A program made the translations under genes and the position numbers. Shown here piece after piece: positions 51,901-63,560 of a stretch of 64,000 nt of DNA; the stretch's first letter is position 1, and each line of letters starts with the position of its first letter. The stretch is from Syngnathus acus (lineage: Eukaryota; Chordata; Actinopteri; Syngnathiformes; Syngnathidae). Below the pieces are notes generated by a model that did no database searches, was not told the origin of the DNA, and was given only the letters and a program-made list of their open reading frames with translations. The stretch is taken from NCBI RefSeq assembly GCF_901709675.1, contig NC_051101.1, forward strand, positions 9,072,501 to 9,136,500, given 5' to 3'.

Positions 51901-54900
51901 ATCATCCAGCATGGTGAGGAGGAAGTCTGGCTCCACTTTCCATTACTAATGAATGGTTTGAAACTTTATTGGAAGTGTACGTCTTATTAGAGGTTCGTTG
52001 CCCTGTGCAGCAACTCCTCAAGATATCCTGATTGACTAAGTCAAGCCTCCACATGACGTTAAATTCGATTTGATGTGAATGTGGTGCATGATTCAATTAG
52101 ACTGCACTGAGGAGCAGTCACATGGTTGTACTGTTTATATTTGACCTTCCACAACTTTTAGTCAATGGCTATGGGAAACATTGCCTCATAAACATTGCAT
52201 TAGTGTGTGCGTGTAACCTGTTTTCAAAGAATTAAAGACGAGGTAGATCAGTATTTCATATGACAACACACAAAGCTGCATGAGACAACTTGATCTCATA
52301 GTGCTCAGTTACCTTGTCAGAAATGAAAATATTTGGGGAAGTTTTTCTGACCCACCTCTGGTTAAGCTACATGGATCTGTATTGAGACACATTTTACGCA
52401 ATTAATTAATCAATTGGGAGATGAGCTTCATCCCAAAATCGCTATTGTTCAACTTGCCAAGACAACTTGCCGTTTCATAATGTGGAGTCTACGATCATTT
52501 TCCTTTTAGTCTCAAATCATCTGACTTGAATCAAAATCCATTGTGGCTGTTTCAGAAAGCTTTTGAACTCATAACCACTTTCCTAAAATTATGTTCTGCT
52601 TTGTTTAACCAGTCACAAACAAGCATCACTTTGTGGACGGGCCCCTCCTCTTCCAGTTCAGGATGAACTTTCGGCGGCGGCGACGGTTAATGGAGCTGCT
52701 CCACGAACGGAGTCGCGGCATCCCCGAGAGCCACGACAGCCCTTTCTGTCTCCGCAAGCAGAACTCGGATGGAGGGAATACCAGTTTTCTCTCAGGTAGT
52801 CTGCACTTCATCACACACAAAAACAAACAATAAAAAAAAAAAAATCTCAAAGATTCTACCAAAAACATTCAATATCCGTTTTCAAAAAGAAAAATAATGA
52901 GAAAATTGGGGAGGTGTGTTGTCAGTCTTTCATTCTTAATGATACGGCTCAGCATCATTGTCGAAATCAATTAATCAAATGTATTGTTATATGTTATTAT
53001 TATGACTGGACCTCACTTTTTGTGTGCGTGGTGTCGACAGTGAGTCCCACTAAAGAGATAAAGATGGCAGTCGGGATCCGCCGGAGCAGCATGAGCAGCA
53101 GCTGTGGCAGCAGTGGCTACTACAGCAGCAGTCCCACACTCAGCAGTAGCCCACCCGTCCTATGCAACCCCAAGTCTGGTCAGCAGCCGCTATGCAATCT
53201 GCTTTTACCAAATAGCCACTTAGATTCATCACAACTATGTTTTGGTACTGAAACATATTGTTCCTATCAAGCAATGTGACTCATGTGATGAGATGAAAAC
53301 CAGAAATGTGTGTGCGTGCGCGTGTGCCTGCCCATGAATGTGTGTGTGTGCCCATGAATGTGTGTGTGGGAGGTGTCCTTGATGGTCTCTTGGTAGGCAC
53401 AAAACCTCTCAGCTTCATGCACACAATACAAACAGGAAGAAGGAAACTTCTTAAATACACATAAAGGGACGCACGCACACACATGCAAAATACACATCCC
53501 ACAATCCGGCATTAATAATCAAATGTTCTGTGGTTGGACAGTTCTGAAGAGACACGTGAGTCCAGAGGAGCTCCAGAGCCCAGGAGGACCTTTTCTAAAG
53601 AAGACATTCACTGTAGGAGAAACACACATGCACACGCACATGGACATGCTCAAATGTGACTTTTACAGGATGCTGTTGTAACAATGTCACACATTCAGAC
53701 ACTGTTGTCACGAGTCCCACAAGGAAATAGACACATACTGTACACACCACATGCGTTGTCTATTCTGTATTTTATGCATAATAATCCTCAAAGCATGTAC
53801 TGTAGATGATAATATGAAGTATTACTTTATGGGATACTTCCACCATGACAACCTTTGATTTGGCCTTGCACAGATCGTAGGCGATGCTGTGGGTTGGGGC
53901 TTTGTCGTGCGAGGTAGCAAACCCTGTCACATCCAGGCGGTGGACCCCGGGGGACCTGCAGCAGCTGCTGGCATGAAAGTAAGGACATTACACACCTCAT
54001 GCACGAAAAGATGGAAGGCACCGTGACATTGTGGCAAAAATAAAAACCAGTGTGTAAAATTCAGAGCATAAAATGTGATCAAATGATAGTAGTAATAGTA
54101 GCAAGAAAGCGGGGTCATTCCTCCCATGCAGCCACCACAGCTGGCGGTGAATTGTGCAAGCAGAGCGGCAGCAAGGAATGCTGGGAATGCATTGCACAGT
54201 GACTGCACTGTCAAATGGTCAGGCAGCAGAAAACTAGCAGCAGGCTAGCTGGCTGCAGGCGACACACAAGCAGACATGTCTTACTGTTACACATAACACA
54301 TCATGTACTATGCGACCCTTTAAAGTTTGACAATTAAATGATGAGCTCCTGCTGGTTTGGTTAACATCATGCAGTAGTAAAATGTAACTTCATAAAAATG
54401 TTGATTCTTTTTTGTACAAAAAAGAGGAATTGGGCATTTGGAATAACCACTTCTGCTTTGACGTTCATATTTAGTTGCAGTGGAAATGTGTGTCATGGGT
54501 CACGGGTGCTGATAAGGCATTGTTATCTTAATGGAAGAGTAACTAGCCTGAATTTGGGCTGATAGTGTGGCATAAAGGCAAACTATTTGACAATTGCATA
54601 TGGTCACAAGCCACACAGATATATTTGAAGAAAAAATAAAAGTAATGAGATAAATGGCCAAAATGTGTTATCACTTGGGCGGGAGGGAATGTTCTTCACC
54701 GTATCACTAATGATAATTTTCTGTTTGAGCAGTTAAGAAAGTGCTTGTTGTTTGTTTATGAGGAGTTGCCTTGCTATTCTCCGTGTTCCACCTCCCATGA
54801 CTCATTTTATTGATGGATAATTAGTTAGCAGTAACGTCATCCTCAGAGAGAAGGCCACGTTGCAAGGTGTTGACATGGCGTCCACGTAAGAGGCCGAAGG

Positions 54901-57740
54901 GTGAAGTTACAAATGCAGACAGTCACTGTGACCTCCGAGAACACGTACCGCCGATTTGACTAATCACTGTCAACCAGACAGAAGTTGTGATACTATAGAT
55001 ACTAAAAAATACCACATCGGAGTCTGTCCCCCTCTTATTAGTGGTCCTTTCAGTTTTTATCAAGTCCCCAGCAGGCCATCATAAATATATGAGAAAAAAA
55101 AAAGTGATGCAACTGGCTGAAACCAGTCCAGGATGTACCCCATATCATATCCGAAGTCAGATGGGATAAAAATGGAAGGATAGCTATGATGCAACAAGTT
55201 GTTGTTATGTCTGAGTATTCATGGGTTATATATTTTAGAGCCTTTTTTTTAAAAACAAAATCCTCCTAGGTACCATTTGTTTTTACAATCGACTGCTGTG
55301 CCAGATAAAATGTTTTTGTAGTCTGTATATGACCAACATGACATAAAATCAACTTCCGTATGGGACTCGACATAAAAAAACGGGTAATATTTACATTTTT
55401 TCTTATTCCAGATACAAATACACTAATATATGCACAATTAAAGTTGCTAAATATACTTCAGTGATTGAAAATAAGTGTTTTACATACTTATCACATCAGA
55501 CAAACGTCTTTTTTTTTTTCTGTCAAGTCTTATGTGTGTGTGTGGTCCATTTATAAACTTCCCCTTCCTTCCTGTCGCCTCTGCTGGAAAAGGTGTGTTT
55601 ATTGTTTGCTTGCCCCGTCTCAGACGTTGTCTTTAGGTGTGAATGTTTGCTGGCTGCTAAATCACTGCAAACATCGGCAGGCCACCTATCATTTGTTTGC
55701 ATAGTTTATCTTTGGAGCTGGAGATGTCTGACATAGTTCCGCGGAGGTTATGTTAATAATTGTCAACCCACCAAAGATTTGTACTTTAAAAATACTTCTT
55801 GGTTAACGATCTTGGCGATTATTTACAGTAAATGGCAAGTAATGAATACAACATTTTGCCAAACGAAATGAAATCCTTGTGATTCTTCTTCATCACCTGA
55901 CAAGGAAAGAATAAGCTCTTCCAGCTCTCACTCAGCATGTGTCCATTATTTGCTCTGCACATTTTCGTGGTCTTTTCTTTGGGAGACTTTTTTTATTTTT
56001 TCTTTCACGCCCCCTCCCTGCCCACTGGCACCCGGCCAAGAGTAACAAGCCCGCAGCCCTGAGAGGAGGCCGGAATTAAGGAGGGGGGCTGTTAAGAGAA
56101 GTTTAAAAGGAAGCTTAAACAGACGGAATAAACAGAGATAAGATAAAAAGATATTCAGGTGTGCATGTGTGTGTGCGTCAAGAAGAGTATTTTTGGCTCT
56201 TAATGACCTGAGGCGGTTTGCAGCAACAACATGGGATTACTAACATTTTTTGTTGTTGTTTTTCTCACCCTCTTGCTGTAATCTATCTTAAAACCTCAGG
56301 AAGCACATTAAATTTTATTAGCTGGTGATTTTGTAAAAGACATTCAACACCATTCCGCAGAACGTCCGGTGATTTGTGGGCTCCGAAACCCGAATGTGCA
56401 CAAAGTTTCAGAAACATTTTGAAACAAGTTGAATAGAAGTCTGCAAAAACCTAAAATGCCAAAGTGCCGTCATGTTGCGAGCGCCTCCTTACTTTAATTG
56501 GCTCCAGTTGGCAGTTGCGGTTTGGTCATGATCAGGAAGGCAGGGCGCGGCAGGGCGCAGGCATGACGGCGTCCCAGTTAGCATGCGGTTGTGTCGTTCC
56601 TGAGGTAATTTAGCTGTAGTCAGCATTTTACAAAAGGGGAAACTTTATAACGAATTGTTTTCTAAAAACACACAACAGTACAGTGGAAAATCGCCGAGCA
56701 CAGTTTGTTAAACTACTTTTGTTCATTTGTCCTATAAAAGAAGTCCATTTAATAATTCCGTTTCAGAATTAACCAGTGCCTGCATTTATAGTATAGTGTA
56801 TAGACAATATTTTAACATTGATTAGCAATTTTTAATGACAGACATGTGGTCATCATCACACTTTTCCTCTTTGCTCTTAGTGGTACTTTTGTCGGCATCA
56901 CAAAAAAACAAAGATAAAGTGAAACAAACGAAGTGATGTGTTTCCATAACATTTGGGTTGCAAACCAAATTGTATGACTGTCCAACTATTTTTGGGAGCT
57001 CACATCTTGGCTAGATCATCTTTATTGAGGCCAAAAGAAGAGTTTACCCAGCTGTCCATTCAGTCATCTGTGTACACTTTGTCGTCTCAACAATGCCAAA
57101 TTCAGATCTCACGTGCACACATTGATATGGGAAGAGGAGAATGGCATTTAACACACACCAACAACACACAGCAACATTTAACTGTTGGTTTTGAGATGCA
57201 AATTGTGAAATCTGAAATCGGTCTTTACTGTAGTGATTTGAGCAAAGAGTAAAGCGCGATGAAAATGAATTGCTGCAACATAATCCCCTTTTCCAACCTG
57301 TCACGCCAGATGGCTTTTGTTCACTCAAAATGTTTCTTGCTCAAATCCATCTGGAAAACAGCCAACGAAAAAGGTCAAGCACTTTTCCCAAAAAGTCGTG
57401 GGAAGAAAGTTCGTAATGTCACACCCAGCATGTCAAAAGGTCAACAAGCGCCGCAACTCCAGTCAAATTCACTCAACTGTGTTGCTGTTTTTTTAAACTC
57501 CATTTTACTTTTTGTAAATTAAATGTAAACTCGTACGCAAACAAGACCGACAGTGGATAAAATGAAACGCTCTCCTCAGTGAAGTCAATGTTCATATTTG
57601 ATCTCTCCCATCTTTAGGTTTGCCAGTTTGTGGTATCGGTGAACGGCTTGAACGTCCTCGCTCACGACTACAGAACTGTGAGCAACTTGATCCTCACTGG
57701 GCCCAGGACAATCGTCATGGAAGTCATGGAGGAGATCTGA
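45961..57740 (+). CDS. deptor: DEP domain-containing mTOR-interacting protein, 10 coding exons
   Basis: Deptor binds and inhibits mTOR in complexes 1 and 2. Its level is set by phosphorylation and SCF-betaTrCP degradation. Coding exons: 45961-45974, 46076-46165, 49037-49215, 49725-49848, 51735-51913, 52613-52795, 53041-53178, 53542-53612, 53874-53978, 57618-57740; total 1206 bases, 401 residues (human 409). All junctions are GT-AG and in phase. Two DEP domains (about 30-113 and 139-213), a serine-rich linker with the degron SSGYYS (280-285) and a C-terminal PDZ domain (about 324-401) match human in order. Exon 1 contributes only MVFE and part of R5, so the N-terminus ([20 protein letters not shown]) differs from the Gly/Ser-rich human start. 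The ATG at 46080 is an alternative. Human DEPTOR is not linked to LIMD1, so this may be one of two teleost paralogues. Confidence 0.95.
47600..47735 (+). repeat. SINE body fragment in deptor intron 2
   Basis: CTTCCTCCTACAGTCCAAAA, CATGCATG, then CCTGTGATTGCCAGGCAACC and GTACTGGGTGTAACA follow the order of the teleost SINE body and tail. Head and far tail are missing. Confidence 0.65.
48120..48250. repeat. Possible relic of the miniature element family
   Basis: TTTATAATCAAGTGCGCCTT resembles the internal phrase CTTATAATCAGGTGCGCCTT of the elements at 12.5 and 33.9 kb. No terminal repeats remain, so this is only a suggestion. Confidence 0.3.
49037..49848 (+). CDS. deptor: deptor coding exons 3-4: first DEP domain
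   Basis: Exons 49037-49215 and 49725-49848. [29 protein letters not shown] and [15 protein letters not shown] give the DEP fold and align nearly without gaps to human DEPTOR. The intron between them holds the 298-bp ATGG array. Confidence 0.96.
49387..49684. repeat. (ATGG)n tetranucleotide array
   Basis: 298 bases of ATGG units interrupted by TTTGGGTGG and TCTGGGTGGGTCG variants that themselves recur, giving a higher-order pattern. Because a 4-base unit cycles through all frames without stops, it produces long MDGW and HPSI frames on both strands, none coding. It ends 40 bases before deptor exon 4. Such arrays often grow from SINE tails. Confidence 0.99.
51735..52795 (+). CDS. deptor: deptor coding exons 5-6: second DEP domain
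   Basis: Exons 51735-51913 and 52613-52795. [20 protein letters not shown] and [15 protein letters not shown] form the second DEP domain. It is followed by [15 protein letters not shown], a strongly basic helix conserved in human, and [11 protein letters not shown], which begins the linker. Confidence 0.95.
53041..53612 (+). CDS. deptor: deptor coding exons 7-8: serine-rich linker with phosphodegron
   Basis: Exons 53041-53178 and 53542-53612. [20 protein letters not shown] contains the betaTrCP degron (S280, S281, G282, S285), corresponding to human S286, S287 and S291, phosphorylated by CK1 after mTOR priming. The fish protein has one extra serine before the cysteine and Tyr for Phe inside the degron. 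Confidence 0.95.
53288..53369. repeat. GT-rich imperfect tandem repeat
   Basis: Alternating TG runs with the unit TGCCCATGAATGTGTGTGTG present twice, in deptor intron 7. Confidence 0.8.
53874..57740 (+). CDS. deptor: deptor coding exons 9-10: PDZ domain
   Basis: Exons 53874-53978 and 57618-57740, split by the largest deptor intron. [20 protein letters not shown] contains the carboxylate-binding loop (GWGF); [14 protein letters not shown] and [20 protein letters not shown] complete the domain, which binds the FAT region of mTOR in human. The protein ends EEI with TGA at 57738. Confidence 0.96.
53979..57617. other. deptor intron 9 (3.6 kb)
   Basis: Includes a short SINE tail fragment (55108-55172). 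A GC-richer segment at 55.98-56.15 kb stands out in composition but has no coding signal. Nothing else is recognised. Confidence 0.5.
55108..55172 (+). repeat. SINE tail fragment
   Basis: ACCAGTCCAGGATGTACCCC and CCGAAGTCAGATGGGATA match the conserved tail of the teleost SINE/LINE2-like family. Both ends are truncated. Confidence 0.65.
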
Positions 57741-60420
57741 CTGTGTTGAGCACAAACTGCTGACAAGACATGTGCAACAGCAACACCTAAGGTTGAGTGA
57801 AAACCACCCGCACTAAGAAAGCGGATGAACGCTGTTGTACTGTTCTTCGTCTCTGCAACTCGAATCACACGCACAAAAAGTGAGACTGTGCAATCTTCTG
57901 TATTCAACTCCTCTACTTTAAAAAAAAAAAAACAGAGGAAGGACAATCCATATCTCAGTGACAATTTGGAGAAAAATGAGTGCCAACTTTGCATCATCAA
58001 CAGATGACTTACCACCTCCAGTGTCCTTTGCTGGAGCTAGTTTCCAATTCCACAACGAACGCTTTGGAGAGACCGATGCTGCCCTCTGCTGGCACAAACA
58101 CATTTTCACACACGCACATTTAAACAAAATTCAGACGCACTGGATACAATTTACAATATGATTCGATGATACCTATACGAACATAGGTACAGTGTATGAA
58201 GTTGAATAAAAAAAAAAAATTCTCAAGTCAAATGAGGGTTTGTAACATTTATTCAGGCTGATGTAATCAGCACCATAACTATAAGCTCTGATAGAATTTT
58301 CTAGCATTAAAAGCACAAAATATCCCTTATAGATTTAAGAAATTGTTTTAAAATGCACATTTGTTAATCATGCGTTTGTTTCTAGATTACAATATGAAAA
58401 TCACGGCTTTCTGGCCTCATCATAATATAGTTTGTAAAACGTATTGTAAATGATAGCCAACTAGTGACAATCATAGCAAATCGTAGGTTGATTTAAAAAA
58501 CAAATATTCGCAAAACACCAATATAAGCATCCTCAAACAATTTAAGGTAATTTCCTTATGTACAATTGCAATTTAAACATTTAATGCTAAGCGCAAAAAT
58601 ATATGTGGCAGTATATTAATGGAGCTCATTGGGTGGGTTTTTAACAATGTGTCATGGACTATGCAACGGACCTGATCCACATTGGCTAGTCAGGGTAATT
58701 GCACAACTGAATGTATTGCAAATTTCTCTTTTTTAACATAAAGCACTTAACTATAAGAGATGCATGCTTTTTGTTAGAATGTTGCTACATCATGACGCTC
58801 GCATTGCAGCATGATGGCTGTATGATGGCCCCACATTTAAATTTGACCAAAAAAAACATTATGGTATGACAATTGAACCGTTGTATGTAGAGACTAATAC
58901 CGGTACATATTGTATATCTTTATATGAACCAGATGTAACTAGGTGTAGCGTATGAAGGAATTTAATATGATCTTCCTTTTGGCATATATATGTCATGTAT
59001 AAATAACAACTCCCATCGTGTTTCCCTATGCAGTTACGCACACGTACTCCTCAATATTGGATATTAGCTATTACTCCATCATCTGAGAGAAAAGCTCTCG
59101 ACTGCACTCACCATACTAAGCATGCTGTCAAATTTAAAAATGTGGTGTCTTTAGAATTTCAGTGTACAACACGTAACGGCTGTCCAAGGGAAAACATTTT
59201 CCACAGTTGATGAGTTTTCATCCAATGGTGACAATTTATCGCAATGTGTTGTGAGACGACACGGGTGTTTTGAGGTGATGGCATGAGTGTATCTTTCATC
59301 ACATGTGAGCAGAAGTTGAGAGGTTGCTCTGCTGGGGTGTTTGAAATCTCAGTTTAGTGCAGTGAAATGATAATAATACGAAAGTTTTCCAATTTTGCAA
59401 GGATGTAGTATCAATGCATTCACTTTATCATGACCTCTTTGATCTTGTCAAGAGATTATTATTATTACCTGTGTGATCGCAGAAATTTCAATACAGTCTT
59501 TGTATTGGCTCAGGTGTACCTAATGGTGTGTCCAATGTGTCAACATTAAAAATATCTACCTATACTATATAGGTAGATATTTTTAATGTTATCTTTTGAC
59601 ACCTCTTGTTGACTTCGACCATTTCTCCCGAAAGAGTTGTCAAGTAAGCTAGTAGACTTGATTAGAGGCCACTAAAAATGTTTGTTGTAAAAGGTGACCT
59701 GCATTAATTGTCATTAATTTCATTAGTGCCTTTGCGACAAGCAAAGGCAATTGTAGACAAATCATCTTTAGGTGCAGTCAGTAATTGCGTCATTATTTCT
59801 CAACCAAAGATGACTGCTGATTTTCCCAACTGTTTTGTTTGTTTATTCTCTTGTAAATTTGCGTCATGTAAACATGCAGATAATACGCCTTCTTTTAACA
59901 GGCTACAATTTTTTTTGCAGCTTTTTTACATTACCTTTGCCATAAAAACACATTGAGTAAATGAATAGTGGTTAACATCAGTTTATATTTGGTTGTATTC
60001 TATCATTTCTATTTTTCCCAGACTCACTCACCTTCACTTTTAAAGTGGTGTTTGTAAAATCTAAATAGTTTTGTTTCTCACACAGACTGATATCTTTCAG
60101 AATAACAATGCACAGGATTAGAATTCATTAATGAATGATGGGATGATTTGCCTTAATGATTTGTTTTGCTTCTCATGTTACTGTTTTGTGTACATAAGTT
60201 TCATCTGGTCATGCTGCGGTGGCTGTCATGCTTCATTTTAAGGGACAATCAGTGTTTTACACACTCTTGAACTGATGGGCGAATGTATAACTTCTGTCGA
60301 CGCATTCATATTTCAGCTATAAAAGGGACTATGATATTTTCAGCAGTTACTTTGGATTATTTTTGCTCTCAAAGTGGGACAATTCTGCTTTTAAACTCAA
60401 TAAAGAGCTCGTTGTTTTAA
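57741..60420 (+). other. deptor 3' UTR with two candidate polyadenylation signals
   Basis: AATAAA at 58205-58210 runs into an A tract and is followed by GGGTTTGTAA. A second AATAAA at 60399-60404 is followed by GTTGTTTTAA. Use of the second would give a 2.7-kb UTR that includes the perfect palindrome at 59542-59590. RNA data would decide. Confidence 0.45.
59542..59590. repeat. Perfect 49-bp palindrome (23-bp arms, 3-base loop)
   Basis: The left arm starts AACATTAAAAATATCTACC and the right arm is its exact reverse complement, ending GGTAGATATTTTTAATGTT; the loop is CTA. Flanking bases do not pair. No terminal repeat or target duplication is visible. Confidence 0.95.
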
Positions 60421-61121
60421 TGATAAACGCACAGATATTTTCCTGAGTAAGATGTTAAGTGGTAAATAAAAGCATTCTGTGTTAACTGGGAGAGTTGTTC
60501 ACTTTTCAATACATGTAGAGATTTTATATGTCTAATTTTGCTTCTTATATCACATCTTATTGCACAAGTAACGTGCGATACAATTGTAAGAAAGATATGA
60601 ATTATTGCATTTTATTGAAACCAGTTCATCATTTTAAGACATTCAAATCTGGCTGACTTTATGATGGAAATGTCAGATTCTTTTATTACTAAATGGAAAA
60701 TATATTTATAGGTATAATGTGTCCATTCTTAAACATTAGAAGCACTTTTTTATTAATTTATAGTTCCAAAAATAAATCACACACGGAATATTCAAGTAAG
60801 TACTGTAGATGACATTTTGAATTTGAGATTAACCATTGACTGGCTCCCTTGCAATATAGTATTTAATTGCTTTAATATATTCTAACCCCCATGAGTTCAT
60901 ATAGATTCTTATCATGTTTTGTATGAACCAGATGAACTCTGCTTCATTATAAGATAAGGCATATACCCAAATAAAATGCAAAAATCTGAAATTGAAAGTG
61001 TAACTCACAGTAGCGCATTGCTACCAGCAGGTAGCAGTGTTGTTCAAATAATTGTGAGATACTCTCTGCTGTATTTTGTTTGTCACGTCTGAGAGAAGTG
61101 TCATGATGATAAATGTCCTGT

Positions 61122-61300
61122 AGTCTAGAGGGTGGTTCACGTGGCTGATTTCCATGAAAACAGTGTGTTCAGTTCCCACTCAGTGATGGTGATCATCAAG
61201 ATGCCCTGTGATTAATTGGTGACCAGTCAAGGGTGTACCCCGCAAAGTCAGCTGGGATAGGCTCCATCTCACACGTTCTCTTAAAAGAATAAGCTCTATA
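61122..61300 (+). repeat. Decayed SINE
   Basis: AGTCTAGAGGGTGGTTCACG and GTTCAGTTCCCACTCAGTGA resemble a tRNA-like A-box and B-box region. GTGACCAGTCAAGGGTGTAC and AAGTCAGCTGGGATAGGCTC are the typical tail. The body between is deleted. Confidence 0.7.
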
Positions 61301-62824
61301 CTGTAATAGACATGTAAACCTCAAACAGACTCAAGGAGTTATCGACCGGGCTCCGTTGAGTTGTGATTAGGGTTGGGATTGTCCACTACCCCCTTTGACT
61401 AACAAGTACCAGCAAGCACAAATGCCACTTGCTCTCACCTCTTTGACTATTGTGTGAATTTAACTAGAATTTGGTCATTTCTTCTACTACTGCAGGCATT
61501 TGAGTCTTTAAATTGAGACACGTATTTGGAGTGCTTGTGTTTCCACGCCTTTAATGACACCCAAGTTGATGGATGATCTTGCGCTGCACCATAGAAAACC
61601 AGTTATATTGTAGTCATCCATATTGTTGGCTTGAAATATTAAGTCTATTTTTCTCAGCTCAAAGATCACATAAATACTAACATAACAGAGAAATGGGTCC
61701 TCGATAACATCAGTGCCACTGTGCCAGCATCCATTTTGATGTTTAAAATACTTGTCAGACAAGGGGATAATAGTTTCAACCGGACATGGTTTTAAAATTC
61801 ACATTATGGAATTTCCGTACATCTCAACAATCCAGTCGATTTCATTATTTTCCCGTCCTTGTGTTAAAAATCAGCAATGCCCCGATTTTCTGATACTGCT
61901 GAAACCTTATCGACCTGAGTGTTGACCACACAAAAGAATTTGAGATGCAAATACTGAACAGGAACAGTTTTTGATTGTCGATCCAGCCGCATTCTCAGCA
62001 GGTTGGGCATAAAAAAAAAAACTGTGCTCAAACTACTTGATAACTATTCACGATCACACACGAGCATCGGGCCTTTTGCTGACTTTGATCACTAAGGAGG
62101 CAAAATGCTTTAATTTGACCTGATTGCCGCTGTGTGTTTCCACCCGATGCAGTAGGGCCTCTGTTGCAGCCCCGACAGCACTGCCAAAGGCAAAATATTG
62201 GTGTGCTGCGTCTGCTGTTTGTACAGAACAACGTATTGGAAATAACGAGGGTAAAGCCAAGCTTTAGCAGGCAGTGTAAAATAAAGGTTAGAGACAGTTG
62301 GGTTTACATTATTGACGTACCTACATCTCTTCCACTGATACAGTTCATTTCAATCCCCTCCAGGCAATTGTAGACAATAAAATGTTTCCTGCTTTTCATG
62401 CAAAATGCACGACTGGAGCTTGTAGTTGGAGTAGAAGCCAACATTTGCTGCCAGTTTAGTTAGCAGTATGGCATATTTGCAAGTTAGTCTTCCAAATGTT
62501 CCGAAATGTAGCCAAATGCTTACTGCTGCCATGGCACTTGTGCATTATTTACAATCAGTACAGCGAGTTTTAGTTGGAGGATATGGGATGAAACAGGATG
62601 CAGCAATCATAGATAATTCAGTTATTGGATTCCAATGATTTTAATGGGCACATTTGTTGGCCATAAATCACCCATGCATCATTTGCCAATTATTGTTTTT
62701 CCTGGTCTGTCATTGCACAAGACAAAATGGTCTGTGGTGATTAGCCTCATGCCTGAGATAAGCTTAACTAAAGACGCGACGACCACCTTACCCATTTTAC
62801 CTAACCATGTGAAAGTCCATATCG

Positions 62825-62873
62825 CTTTGACACAATGATGATTCTAGATTCTAGAATCATCATTGTGTCAAAG
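62825..62873. repeat. Perfect 49-bp palindrome (24-bp arms, 1-base centre)
   Basis: CTTTGACACAATGATGATTC continues to CTAGA, then a single T, then the exact reverse complement ending GAATCATCATTGTGTCAAAG. No mismatch occurs in 24 pairs, and pairing stops at both edges. Confidence 0.95.
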
Positions 62874-63177
62874 GAATTAGGAATTGGGAATTAAAAGTAA
62901 AGTATTCTCTAGTGACCTCAAGTAGGCAGCACTCTGGGAATGGTGCTTTAGGTTACAGATAACAAGGTAACTAATAACCGTGACCAGTCACACTAATCAC
63001 TAGGCTGTGGTCACTTCAGGCCTATATATTTACCTGCTGCTTGTCATTAACACTCCAACTGAGTGTGTGTGTGCATATATGCAAGAGAAGGAGACTGAAG
63101 TCTTTTTTGGTCTTCAGCGTAAAAACTACCTCAGCTCGTACGTGTAAATAAGCTCTATAAGAGCCAAAGTGTGCACG

Positions 63178-63560
63178 AGAGGACATTAGTGAAGGACAAC
63201 AGTCAATACAGCAGCATTTCATGGCGAAGTGACCAGATGGGAGCCATTTCTCAGTGAAGCACACATGACAGCCCCCTGGGACTTAGCCAAACGCCACCAA
63301 CATGACTCACTGACCATGAAGCTCAAATCCATCCATCTGATGGGATGAAGATTGAACTGCTTGGCCACAATTCCCAGTAGCGTGTGTAGAGAATCCCAAA
63401 CTGGGATCCGACTCACATTAATATCTCGCTTACAGGCACACTCACTAGTATTAGAGACATGCTGTGAGGATTTCGAACAACATATGAGTCGAGAAAGATG
63501 GAAGTGGGAAATATATGGAGACGTTCTCACAAGTAAAGCTCAGTTGGAGCTTTCAGGAAA
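63178..63560 (+). pseudogene. Tc1-like transposase relic
   Basis: Reading from 63241, the peptide EAHMTAPWDLAKRH then HDSLTM matches the Tc1 transposase segment HMTAR-x-FAKRH and DSQTM. After a frameshift, DGMKIELLGHN at 63339-63371 matches the catalytic DETKIELFG motif, whose acidic D-E pair is partly lost. A stop follows at 63378. Upstream sequence from about 63178 and downstream sequence to about 63560 resemble the same element more weakly. Terminal inverted repeats were not found inside the window. It is inactive. Confidence 0.75.
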
